Source: Hylemonella sp. UBA2468 (GTDB taxonomy: Bacteria > Pseudomonadota > Gammaproteobacteria > Burkholderiales > Burkholderiaceae_C). From it: DNA of 16,542 bases. A model generated the notes under the pieces. That model was given only the letters and a program-made list of their open reading frames with translations, was not told the DNA's origin and did not search any database. Made by a program: the position numbers and the translations under genes. The stretch spans positions 1-16,542 of the forward strand of contig DDPM01000109.1 in assembly GCA_002342165.1 (NCBI GenBank), given 5' to 3'. This document shows, one piece after another, positions 1 through 6,760 of the stretch (position 1 is the stretch's first letter; each line of letters starts with the position of its first letter).

Positions 1-429
1 TTGCCTGAAGACTTGGCGCACTTTAAGAGCACCACCCTCGGCTGCCCGGTGATCATGGGGCGCAAAACTTGGGATTCTTTGCCCGATAAATTTCGCCCCC
101 TACCGGGCAGACTCAACGTGGTCATGACCCGACAAACCCAGTGGTCTGCGGGCGTGAGTTCTGAATCTCTGGTGGTGGTGCACAACCTTGATGACGCCAT
201 GCAAGCTTGCGCACCCGCACCGCTGGCTTGGGTGATGGGCGGGGCTGAGCTTTATGCCCAAGCCTTGCCTCTAGCGACTTTCGCAGTTATTACTGAAATT
301 GAGGCTGAATTTGAGGGTGATGCTTTTGCGCCGCCTCTGGGCACCGAGTGGCAAGAGGTGTCCAGGCAAAGGCACACCTCACGTACGGGATTGAACTTCA
401 GTTTCGTCAAGTACACCAAGTTGATGTAA
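1..429 (+). CDS. folA: Dihydrofolate reductase, 5'-truncated by the window edge
   Basis: Reduces dihydrofolate to tetrahydrofolate with NADPH, supplying one-carbon carriers for thymidylate and purine synthesis in the cytoplasm. The visible 142 residues begin at the LPEDLAHFK segment, where the Asp (fourth visible residue) matches the substrate-binding acid of the family (D27 in E. coli). They continue through MGRKTW, the PLPGRLNVV stretch and GGAELY, which form the NADPH-binding elements, and a C-terminal TEIEAEFEGDAFAPP strand. Compared with E. coli FolA, roughly the first 23 residues (up to the Pro-Trp before LPxD) are missing, so the TTG at position 1 is an internal Leu codon and not a start. 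The gene ends at TAA 427-429. The next gene starts 61 bp downstream on the same strand. Family assignment is secure; the true start is outside the window. Confidence 0.95.
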   Translation: MPEDLAHFKSTTLGCPVIMGRKTWDSLPDKFRPLPGRLNVVMTRQTQWSAGVSSESLVVVHNLDDAMQACAPAPLAWVMGGAELYAQALPLATFAVITEIEAEFEGDAFAPPLGTEWQEVSRQRHTSRTGLNFSFVKYTKLM

Positions 430-474
430 CTTCACAGCGCACACAACACACCCCATTTTTTATTTTGATCATTT

Positions 475-482
475 AAAAGGAG
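475..482 (+). promoter_or_regulatory. Ribosome binding site of the DUF4337 gene
   Basis: AAAAGGAG lies 8 nt before the ATG at 491. It is a strong Shine-Dalgarno match and fixes this start. Confidence 0.75.
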
Positions 483-490
483 CAATCCCC

Positions 491-1084
491 ATGTCTGGAG
501 GCGGATTTCACGTACACGGCCCACACGACCACGAACTTGAGCATGCCCAACAAGGGCACAGCGGTCATGGAGAAGGCAACAGCAGCACCAACAAAATTGC
601 CATGTTCACCGCAATCATTGCCACAGTGGGCGCTATTTTTGCCTACATGGGTGGTGCTACACAGGCCGATGCAATTTTGTACAAAAACAATGCGGCCCTG
701 CAAAAAACAGCAGCTTCTAACCAATGGAACTACTTTCAGGCCAAAAGCACCAAACAGTCTTTGGCCGAGGTTTCCCGCGACTTAGCACCCAAAGAAGAAG
801 ACAAAGCCAAATACCAAGCCAAAATTGACCGTTACGAAAAAGAAAAAGCTGAAATCAAACTCGACGCTGAAAAGCATGAGGCCCAAGCCACCGAATGGGA
901 CCACAAAAGCGATGAACAAATGCACCAGCACCATCGCTGGGCTCAAGCCACTACCGTGCTTCAGGTGGCCATAGCCTTGGCCGCCATTGCCTTGCTCACT
1001 AAACGCAAGTGGTTGGAATACGCCATGTACTTGGCTGGTGCTTCAGGCATGGTGGTTGGCATTTTGGCGGCTCTGCACATTTAA
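491..1084 (+). CDS. DUF4337 membrane protein with His-rich N-terminus
   Basis: A 197-residue protein resembling the DUF4337 family, whose function is not established. The first 30 residues are soluble and His-rich (His at 7, 9, 12, 14, 18, 23 and 26), which could bind metal. A hydrophobic segment follows at about 36-53. Then comes a charged, Lys/Glu-rich, probably coiled-coil stretch at about 95-145, ending in a second His cluster (HQHHRW, about 145-150), and two further hydrophobic segments at about 152-169 and 177-195. This arrangement suggests an inner-membrane protein with a helical soluble loop. The ATG has a good ribosome site (AAAAGGAG, 475-482). An overlapping + ORF inside it (537-785) has no such support. 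The gene lies between folA and xth and may be transcribed alone. Family call is from memory of related proteins; function is unknown. Confidence 0.8.
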   Translation: MSGGGFHVHGPHDHELEHAQQGHSGHGEGNSSTNKIAMFTAIIATVGAIFAYMGGATQADAILYKNNAALQKTAASNQWNYFQAKSTKQSLAEVSRDLAPKEEDKAKYQAKIDRYEKEKAEIKLDAEKHEAQATEWDHKSDEQMHQHHRWAQATTVLQVAIALAAIALLTKRKWLEYAMYLAGASGMVVGILAALHI

Positions 1085-1096
1085 ATGATCATTTAA
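1081..1096. repeat. 16-bp perfect palindrome with a second half-copy upstream
   Basis: TTAAATGATCATTTAA reads the same on both strands and overlaps the stop codon of the DUF4337 gene. The 11-bp word TGATCATTTAA (1086-1096) also occurs at 466-476, just before that gene's ribosome site, so the gene is flanked by direct copies. It is AT-rich and does not look like an intrinsic terminator. Its role, if any, is unknown. Confidence 0.5.
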
Positions 1097-1122
1097 GCCC
1101 ACCCTTAATGAAGATTTAAGTT

Positions 1123-1890
1123 TTGAAACTCGCCACTTGGAACGTTAACTCTCTAACCGTGCGACTGCCACAGGTCTTGGATTGGTTGACTCAGCAGCCC
1201 GTGGATGTGCTCGCCCTCCAGGAGCTCAAATGCACGGATGACAAGTTTCCATTCGAGGCATTTCAGGCAGCAGGCTATGAAAGTGCCTGCTTTGGCCAAA
1301 AAACCTACAACGGCGTGGCAATCTTGTCCCGAACACCGTTGAAACAGGTGGTTCGAAACATTCCCGGGTTTGCTGATGATATGGCCCGCGTCATCAGCGC
1401 AGAAGTCAATGGCATTCAGGTGGTGGGGGCGTATTTTCCCAACGGGCAAGCGCCCGATTCAGACAAGTTTGTCTACAAAATGCGCTGGCTGGAGGCTTTG
1501 CACCATTGGGTTCAGGCCGAGTTGGTGCGCAACCCTAAACTGGTTCTCATGGGGGACTACAACATCACCTTTGACGATGCCGACGTGTGGGATCCTGAGG
1601 GTCTGCGCGGCTCCATACATTGCACGGACGAAGAGCGTGCGCACCTAAACCAGCTCATTCAATTGGGCATGCACGATGCCATGCGCCTGTTTGACCAACC
1701 CGACAAAAACTACACCTGGTGGGACTACCGCAATTTTGCGTTCAGACGCAACCAAGGTATGCGCATTGACCATATATTGATCAGCGAAGCCTTAAAAGAA
1801 CATGCTTCAGCTTGCCAAGTCGACAAAGTACCCCGAAAAAACGAGCGCCCCAGCGACCACGCACCTGTGATCTTGACCCTTGCGGCCTAA
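1123..1890 (+). CDS. xth: Exodeoxyribonuclease III family AP endonuclease
   Basis: A DNA-repair enzyme of the ExoIII/APE1 (EEP) family that cuts the backbone at abasic sites and degrades DNA 3' to 5' in a metal-dependent reaction. Length is 255 residues, close to E. coli XthA (268). Visible active-site elements are N7 in the opening ATWNVNS strand, metal ligand E34 in LALQELK, Y104, D145 and N147 in MGDYNI, D216 in RIDHIL and the D245-H246 pair in SDHAP. Start: an in-frame TAA at 1117-1119 leaves TTG at 1123 as the only sensible initiator, two codons after that stop. The family's conserved N-terminus begins exactly there. No strong ribosome site is visible. The 3' end converges on ntrC with an 8-bp gap and no obvious terminator, so the two transcripts may run into each other. 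Reaction details are from family knowledge. Confidence 0.95.
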   Translation: MKLATWNVNSLTVRLPQVLDWLTQQPVDVLALQELKCTDDKFPFEAFQAAGYESACFGQKTYNGVAILSRTPLKQVVRNIPGFADDMARVISAEVNGIQVVGAYFPNGQAPDSDKFVYKMRWLEALHHWVQAELVRNPKLVLMGDYNITFDDADVWDPEGLRGSIHCTDEERAHLNQLIQLGMHDAMRLFDQPDKNYTWWDYRNFAFRRNQGMRIDHILISEALKEHASACQVDKVPRKNERPSDHAPVILTLAA

Positions 1891-1898
1891 GCCACCGC

Positions 1899-3398
1899 CT
1901 ATTCCAGCCCCAGCTCCTGAATTTTGCGGGTGATGGTGTTGCGGCCAATGCCAAGGCGCAGGGCTGCATCTATGCGCCGGCCACGGGTTTGGGACATGGC
2001 CGCCAAAATGAGTTGGGTTTCGAATTTACGGGTCAACACATCCCAAACATCATCACGGCCTGCCTTGAGTAAAGTCAAGGCTTCAGCCCCAAGGCCCGTC
2101 TGCCAATCACTTGATTCCCCCGCATCAGGTAAACCTGGCACTGATAAAGAAGGCCTTGATGAAGGCGTCTCTGGTGGGGCTATTGAAGTTACGGACGCTA
2201 TGGAAGTTATTGGCGGAGCTGGTACAACCCCTCCAGCCAAAGGCTGCAGCACTTCGGGCGGCAGGTCTTTGGATTCAATCACCTGAGCTGGAGCCATCAC
2301 CGTGAGCCAATGACAAATGTTTTCCAGCTGACGCACATTGCCCGGAAACTCAAACGCTGTAAGCAGCTGCAAAGCGGGCTCTGAAATGCGCTTGGGCTCA
2401 ACGCCAAGCTGCCTCGCACTCTGCTGCAAAAAGTAACGTGTCAACATGGACACGTCTTCTTGCCGCTCGCGCAATGCAGGCAAGCGCAGTCGAATCACAT
2501 TCAGGCGATGGAACAAGTCTTCGCGAAACACTCCTTCTTTAACCCGCTGCTCCAAGTTTTGGTGGGTAGCCGCTATGACCCGTGCATTGGTTTTAACAGC
2601 GCTGTGTCCACCGACCCGGTAAAAATGCCCGTCTGACAAGACGCGCAGCAAGCGGGTTTGCAAGTCAAACGGCATGTCGCCGATTTCGTCCAGGAACAGA
2701 GTCCCACCATCGGCTTGCTCAAAACGGCCTCGCCGCATGGTTTGTGCGCCCGTAAACGCACCGCGTTCGTGGCCAAACAGTTCCGACTCCAGCAAGTCCT
2801 TGGGAATAGCCGCGGTATTGATCGCTACAAAAGGCCCGGATGCTCGGGGAGAATGCTTGTGCAACGCCCGTGCCACCAGTTCTTTACCGGAACCGGATTC
2901 ACCGGTGATCAACACGGTGACATTGCTTTGGCTCAAGCGCCCAATGGCCCTGAACACGTCTTGCATGGCCGGAGCCTGACCCAACATTTCGGGCGTGGTG
3001 TCCTGAGTCTCCAAAGCCACTTCTTCACGCTGGCTTTCGTTGACCGCACGGCGAATAAGCTCCACCGCTTTGGGCAAGTCAAAGGGCTTAGGCAGGTATT
3101 CAAAAGCACCGCCTTGAAAGGCGGACACCGCGCTGTCCAAGTCTGAAAACGCCGTCATGATGATGACGGGCAGGCCAGGGTAGCGCGCCTTGACTCTTTC
3201 GAGCAACTGCAAGCCTGAGCCCCCAGACATACGAATGTCGCTCACCAGCACTTGGGGTGGACATGGTTCCGCATCCAGCGCGGCTAGGACTTCTTTAGGG
3301 TTGGTGAAGCTGCGGGTGGGCAGTTGTTCGCGCAACAAGGCTTTTTCCAGCACAAACCGGATGGACTGGTCATCATCTACGATCCAAATCGGCTTCAT
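1899..3398 (-). CDS. ntrC: Nitrogen regulatory response regulator NtrC (NR-I)
   Basis: A sigma-54-dependent enhancer-binding activator that, when phosphorylated by NtrB, switches on nitrogen-limitation genes such as glnA. Domains in order are a receiver at about 1-120 (acidic pocket D8-D10, phospho-acceptor D54, K104), an AAA+ ATPase at about 138-375 (Walker A GESGSGKE 166-173, sigma-54-contacting GAFTGA 213-218, Walker B GGTLFLDEIG 231-240) and a Fis-type helix-turn-helix at about 455-499 (RLGIGRNTITRKI). At 499 residues it is longer than E. coli NtrC (469). The excess lies in a Pro/Ser/Thr-rich linker at about 385-440 containing the repeated motif TSIA. ATG start at 3398, 30 bp after the ntrB stop, with AAGGA directly before it. 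Last gene of the glnA-DUF4124-ntrB-ntrC block. Confidence 0.96.
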   Translation of the reverse strand: MKPIWIVDDDQSIRFVLEKALLREQLPTRSFTNPKEVLAALDAEPCPPQVLVSDIRMSGGSGLQLLERVKARYPGLPVIIMTAFSDLDSAVSAFQGGAFEYLPKPFDLPKAVELIRRAVNESQREEVALETQDTTPEMLGQAPAMQDVFRAIGRLSQSNVTVLITGESGSGKELVARALHKHSPRASGPFVAINTAAIPKDLLESELFGHERGAFTGAQTMRRGRFEQADGGTLFLDEIGDMPFDLQTRLLRVLSDGHFYRVGGHSAVKTNARVIAATHQNLEQRVKEGVFREDLFHRLNVIRLRLPALRERQEDVSMLTRYFLQQSARQLGVEPKRISEPALQLLTAFEFPGNVRQLENICHWLTVMAPAQVIESKDLPPEVLQPLAGGVVPAPPITSIASVTSIAPPETPSSRPSLSVPGLPDAGESSDWQTGLGAEALTLLKAGRDDVWDVLTRKFETQLILAAMSQTRGRRIDAALRLGIGRNTITRKIQELGLE

Positions 3399-3428
3399 TC
3401 CTTACCCCAGTTGTCGCCGCCAGTCAGC

Positions 3429-4484
3429 TTAGGGCAGCGGAATCAAAATTTTGAAATCTGTTTTACCGGGCTCGCTGTCGCACTCAATCAAGCCTTGATG
3501 CTGCTGCACAAAGGTCTGGGCCAACGTCAGCCCCAAGCCAGACCCCCCTTCGCGGCCAGACACCAGCGGAAAGAAGATACGCTCCTTGATCGAGTCCGGC
3601 ACACCGGGCCCATTGTCGATCACATGCAATTCCAGTGCCAGTTTGTAACGCTGTTTGCCAATGGTGACTTGACGGGCAATTCGGGTCTGCAGGGTCAACA
3701 AGGCATCTCCATCGCTGATACGTGGCGCCAAGGCCGAAGAAGCATTGTGGGCAATATTGAGCACGGCCTGAATCAATTGCTCGCGATCGCCCCGAAACTC
3801 CGGAATGGAGGTGTCGTAATCGCGCACCAAACGCAAGCCCTTAGGAAATTCAGCCAAGATCAGCGACCGCACCCGCTCACAGACCTCATGAATATTCACG
3901 TCCCCCACCACATGCGGGCGGCGGTGCGGTGCCAGCAAACGGTCCACCAAGGTTTGCAGACGATCGGCCTCGTGGATGATCACACGGGTGTATTCGGTCA
4001 ACTCTTTGGAGTCGATCTCCATTTCAAGCAACTGCGCCGCGCCCCGAATCCCCCCCAAAGGGTTCTTGATTTCATGGGCCAAGTTGCGTATCAACTCTTT
4101 ATTGGCCTGCGACTGGTCCAGCAAACGTTCTTCGCGCTCTTGACGCGACTGCTGCTCTATAGGCAACAACTCCACCACCAATTCATTGGGGTCGCCTGTT
4201 TGCGACACGATCACATGCACGGGCAACACGTCGCGGTTGGTACGCTTTAGCCATGCGTCAAATCTCAGCGCACCCACCTCGTTGTCGCCCACACCTTTGA
4301 GGGCATTGAGCAGCACCTCATGGTCAGTCAGGTAATCGGACAGGTCTTCACCCATGAGCAGGCGCTGGGAGGTACCCAAGGCGTCTTCCAGCTCGGAGTT
4401 GGCAAAAATGATATTCCCATCAGAGCGCACCACCGCCACGAGCGTTGCCAGCAAATCAAAAGCAAAAAAACGTGTGTTAGGCAC
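3429..4484 (-). CDS. ntrB: Nitrogen sensor histidine kinase NtrB (NR-II)
   Basis: A cytoplasmic histidine kinase/phosphatase that sets the phosphorylation state of NtrC in response to the PII protein. It has 351 residues, close to E. coli NtrB (349), with no membrane segment. An N-terminal PAS domain (about 8-110) is followed by the dimerisation and phospho-acceptor helix with the H-box NLAHEIKNPLGG (His137). The ATPase domain follows, with N-box NIAHNA (Asn247), G1 box DNGPGVP (290-296) and G2 box GSGLGLT (314-320). The start is GTG at 4484, only 3 nt after the TGA of the upstream DUF4124 gene, so translation is probably coupled. No better start is visible. It forms a classic pair with ntrC, which lies 30 bp downstream. 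Confidence 0.95.
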   Translation of the reverse strand: MPNTRFFAFDLLATLVAVVRSDGNIIFANSELEDALGTSQRLLMGEDLSDYLTDHEVLLNALKGVGDNEVGALRFDAWLKRTNRDVLPVHVIVSQTGDPNELVVELLPIEQQSRQEREERLLDQSQANKELIRNLAHEIKNPLGGIRGAAQLLEMEIDSKELTEYTRVIIHEADRLQTLVDRLLAPHRRPHVVGDVNIHEVCERVRSLILAEFPKGLRLVRDYDTSIPEFRGDREQLIQAVLNIAHNASSALAPRISDGDALLTLQTRIARQVTIGKQRYKLALELHVIDNGPGVPDSIKERIFFPLVSGREGGSGLGLTLAQTFVQQHQGLIECDSEPGKTDFKILIPLP

Positions 4485-4487
4485 TTT

Positions 4488-5042
4488 TCAGCGCGTATTG
4501 GAACTCGACGCCACGGACAAGCGCCCTAACTCACGCCGCAAACCAGCGATGTCGCTTTCAACACGATCTATATTGGCTTTCATCTCGGCCACGCGGTCTA
4601 AATACTTTTGGTAGTTGCGAGACTCTTTACCCACTTTTTCAGGTTCGCCTTGGTTGTATGCCTTTAGCAACTCGTCGCGCCGGGTTTCCGCTTTGCGCAG
4701 CTCAGCCTCCAAAATCTGTCGGGCCTCTGCGTCGCGTGTACGCTGCTCTGAAGTTTCCACCTTAGAACCGGTACCGGCACTATTGGCTGACCGCGCCCCT
4801 GCGCTGGCGACAGCTGCAGTTTTAGGTGGCTGCACCACCGTCACACTGCCGCCTTCAATAGGTTTGCAATCGTTTCGCTGAGCAGCCTGAGCGCTGTTGG
4901 TGTATTCGTTGCCACACCTAAAAATTCGTTCCTGCGCCTGCAACGGGGCATGCCACAAACCCACAGCCCAAAAGGTTACGAATGCAAAAAAAGCAAGGGC
5001 TGCAAGCTTAACCCAAGGTAACGTGTTTTGAAGCTGGCTCAC
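4488..5042 (-). CDS. DUF4124 domain protein with C-terminal coiled coil
   Basis: A small envelope-type protein between glnA and ntrB; function not established. I take GTG 5042 as start (184 residues) because a near-perfect AAAGGAGG lies 8 nt before it. An in-frame ATG at 5078 would sit inside the glnA terminator hairpin. A hydrophobic segment at about 11-30 followed by HAPLQAQ looks like a signal peptide or membrane anchor. Next comes the short DUF4124-like segment RIFRCGNEYTN...NDCKPIEGG with two Cys (43 and 59) that could form a disulfide outside the cytoplasm. A low-complexity Ala/Ser/Thr linker follows (about 75-98), then a Glu/Arg/Lys-rich probable coiled coil at about 98-175. It ends 3 nt before the ntrB GTG. 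A role in nitrogen signalling is suggested only by position. Confidence 0.8.
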   Translation of the reverse strand: MSQLQNTLPWVKLAALAFFAFVTFWAVGLWHAPLQAQERIFRCGNEYTNSAQAAQRNDCKPIEGGSVTVVQPPKTAAVASAGARSANSAGTGSKVETSEQRTRDAEARQILEAELRKAETRRDELLKAYNQGEPEKVGKESRNYQKYLDRVAEMKANIDRVESDIAGLRRELGRLSVASSSNTR

Positions 5043-5050
5043 GAGCAAAA

Positions 5051-5058
5051 CCTCCTTT
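5051..5058 (-). promoter_or_regulatory. Strong ribosome binding site deciding the DUF4124 GTG start
   Basis: On the - strand AAAGGAGG precedes the GTG at 5042 by 8 nt. It supports GTG 5042 over the longer reading from ATG 5078. Only about 4 nt separate it from the U-tract of the upstream terminator. Confidence 0.8.
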
Positions 5059-5062
5059 AAAC

Positions 5063-5089
5063 AAAAAAGGATGGCCAACAGGCCATCCT
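5063..5089 (-). terminator. Intrinsic terminator after glnA
   Basis: On the - strand a 9-bp perfect stem (AGGATGGCC / GGCCATCCT) closes on a 4-nt loop (TGTT) and is followed by TTTTTT. It lies 42 bp after the glnA stop. It should separate most glnA transcription from the DUF4124-ntrB-ntrC genes, leaving low read-through for the regulators. Confidence 0.85.
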
Positions 5090-5131
5090 ATGCTTGAGTT
5101 TGAGGCATGTAACCTCTTGCATCCAATCGCT

Positions 5132-6547
5132 TTACAGCGAGTAGTACATGTCGAACTCAATGGGGTGCGTGGTCATACGGAAACGTGTGACTTCTTGCAT
5201 TTTGAGTTCAATGTAAGCGTCGATCATGCTGTCGGTGAACACACCTCCTTTGGTCAAGAAGGCGCGGTCTTTATCCAAGTACTCCAAAGCTTGGTCGAGG
5301 CTGTGGCAAACGGTTGGCACTTTGGCGTCTTCTTCGGGTGGCAGGTGATAGAGGTCTTTGGTAGCCGCTTCGCCGGGGTGGATCTTGTTTTCCACACCGT
5401 CCAAACCGGCCATCAACAGCGCTGAGAAAGCCAGGTAAGGGTTGGCAGAGGGATCAGGGAAACGCGCTTCAATACGGCGGCCTTTGGGGTTTGCCACGTA
5501 AGGAATACGAATAGAAGCAGAGCGGTTGCGTGAGCTGTATGCCAACTTGACTGGAGCCTCAAAGCCAGGAACCAAGCGTTTGTAGCTGTTGGTGCCAGGG
5601 TTGGTGATGGCATTCAGGGCACGGGCATGCTTGATGATGCCACCAATGTAGTAAAGCGCGTAGTCAGACAAACCGGCGTATCCGTCGCCGGCAAACAGGT
5701 TTTGGCCATCTTTCCAGACCGACTGGTGCACGTGCATGCCAGAGCCGTTGTCACCTACGACAGGCTTGGGCATGAAAGTGGCTGTTTTGCCATATGCATG
5801 GGCCACGTTTTGCACCACATACTTGAGCAACATGGTCCAGTCGGCACGTTGCACCAAGGTGCTGAACTTGGTGCCAATTTCGTTTTGGCCCGCACCTGCC
5901 ACTTCGTGGTGGAACACTTCAACTGGAATGCCCAAAGACTCAAGGATGAGCGACATTTCAGCACGCATGTCTTGGGCGCTGTCTACGGGAGGCACAGGGA
6001 AGTAACCGCCTTTCACTGTAGGACGGTGGCCTTTGTTGCCGCCTTCCATTTGCTTGCCCGTGTTCCAAGGGGCTTCGTACTCGTCAATCTTGACGAAGGA
6101 GCCCGACATGTCGGCGCCCCAACGCACGTCATCAAAAATAAAGAACTCGGGCTCAGGACCAAAGAAAGCCGTATCACCCAAGCCAGATGCCTTGAGGTAG
6201 GCTTCAGCGCGCTTGGCTATGGAGCGTGGATCGCGGTCGTAAGACTTGCCATCGCCGGGCTCCAACACATCGCAGCTCAGAAACAAAGTGGTTTCTTCAA
6301 AGAAGGGATCAATGTTGGCGGTGTTGGGGTCGGGCATGAGCAACATGTCTGAGGCTTCAATGCCTTTCCAGCCCGCAATCGATGAACCGTCAAAGGCGTG
6401 ACCTCCGCTGAATTTGTCTTCGTCAAAGTGGGAAATCGGCACGGTCACGTGCTGCTCTTTACCGCGGGTATCGGTGAATCGGAAGTCTACAAATTTGACT
6501 TCGTTTTCTTTCACCATTTTCATCACGTCTGCGACGGTCTTTGCCAT
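5132..6547 (-). CDS. glnA: Glutamine synthetase type I (GSI-beta)
   Basis: ATP-dependent ligation of ammonia to glutamate, the main ammonia-assimilating step under nitrogen limitation; a cytoplasmic dodecamer in this family. I start at ATG 6547 (471 residues; E. coli GlnA has 469) because AGGAG lies 6 nt upstream and the protein begins [20 protein letters not shown] as in relatives. A longer reading from 6613 would begin almost at the sigma-54 promoter. Visible signatures are the latch loop FDGSSIAGW (52-60), PEPEFFIF with metal-binding Glu (131-138), [16 protein letters not shown] (261-276), NRSASIRIP (341-349) and [10 protein letters not shown], where Tyr400 is the expected adenylylation site (Tyr397 in E. 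coli). Tyr400 places it in the adenylylation-controlled GSI-beta group. An intrinsic terminator follows; a sigma-54 promoter and NtrC site precede. Confidence 0.97.
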   Translation of the reverse strand: MAKTVADVMKMVKENEVKFVDFRFTDTRGKEQHVTVPISHFDEDKFSGGHAFDGSSIAGWKGIEASDMLLMPDPNTANIDPFFEETTLFLSCDVLEPGDGKSYDRDPRSIAKRAEAYLKASGLGDTAFFGPEPEFFIFDDVRWGADMSGSFVKIDEYEAPWNTGKQMEGGNKGHRPTVKGGYFPVPPVDSAQDMRAEMSLILESLGIPVEVFHHEVAGAGQNEIGTKFSTLVQRADWTMLLKYVVQNVAHAYGKTATFMPKPVVGDNGSGMHVHQSVWKDGQNLFAGDGYAGLSDYALYYIGGIIKHARALNAITNPGTNSYKRLVPGFEAPVKLAYSSRNRSASIRIPYVANPKGRRIEARFPDPSANPYLAFSALLMAGLDGVENKIHPGEAATKDLYHLPPEEDAKVPTVCHSLDQALEYLDKDRAFLTKGGVFTDSMIDAYIELKMQEVTRFRMTTHPIEFDMYYSL

Positions 6548-6596
6548 CAAATACTCCTGGTTGGATGGTTGGTCAAAAAAAGTTTCGGTTTTGAAA

Positions 6597-6612
6597 TGCA
6601 GGTTCTGTGCCA
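6597..6612 (-). promoter_or_regulatory. Sigma-54 (-24/-12) promoter of glnA
   Basis: The - strand reads TGGCACAGAACCTGCA, against the consensus TGGCAC-N5-TTGCA. The invariant GG and GC are present with exact spacing, and one base differs (C for T in the -12 element). Transcription would start near 6586, about 40 nt before the glnA ATG. The upstream NtrC-type site and the ntrC gene in the same block support it. Confidence 0.8.
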
Positions 6613-6731
6613 ATCATGACGCCGCACCGCAATTCCCTAAGCCCTATATTGTGCATCGAGTTGCTCACTATTTAGTTTGAGGTGAACTTGGCATTTGGAA
6701 TGAACCGCGTTGAAAACCCCAACATCATGAC

Positions 6732-6746
6732 GCACACTAATGGTGC
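6732..6746 (-). promoter_or_regulatory. NtrC-type enhancer site upstream of glnA
   Basis: GCAC-N7-GTGC is the core dyad of known NtrC sites (the E. coli type TGCACC-N5-GGTGCA). Its centre lies about 150 bp upstream of the predicted sigma-54 start, a usual enhancer distance and close to the -140 site of E. coli glnA. I found no equally good second copy in 6548-6760. Confidence 0.65.
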
Positions 6747-6760
6747 AATAAAGACCAGTT

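Larger units (their letters stand above)
6548..6760. other. glnA regulatory intergenic region
   Basis: This is the largest non-coding gap in the window (213 bp), between the CinA-like gene and glnA, both on the - strand. It holds the glnA ribosome site, the sigma-54 element and the NtrC-type dyad. Short ORFs on the + strand here have no ribosome sites and look like chance. No terminator hairpin was seen after the CinA-like gene, so read-through into glnA is possible. Confidence 0.7.

Noticed and set aside
1081-1096. The palindrome as a Fur or FNR box
   Set aside because: It shares only fragments with those consensuses and lacks their spacing.
3324-4250. A 308-codon open frame on the + strand opposite ntrB
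   Set aside because: It lies opposite the well-supported ntrB/ntrC junction and has a Gln/His-rich shadow composition.
5102-5116. Small dyad GAGG-N7-CCTC just after glnA
   Set aside because: A 4-bp stem is expected by chance; the strong terminator lies next to it.
5627-6352. A 241-codon open frame on the + strand opposite glnA
   Set aside because: glnA is unmistakable on the other strand; the antisense frame has no ribosome site or motif.
6640-6654. Second NtrC half-site (GCAC on the - strand) nearer the glnA promoter
   Set aside because: The partner half reads GGCT where GTGC is needed, so it does not form a credible dyad.
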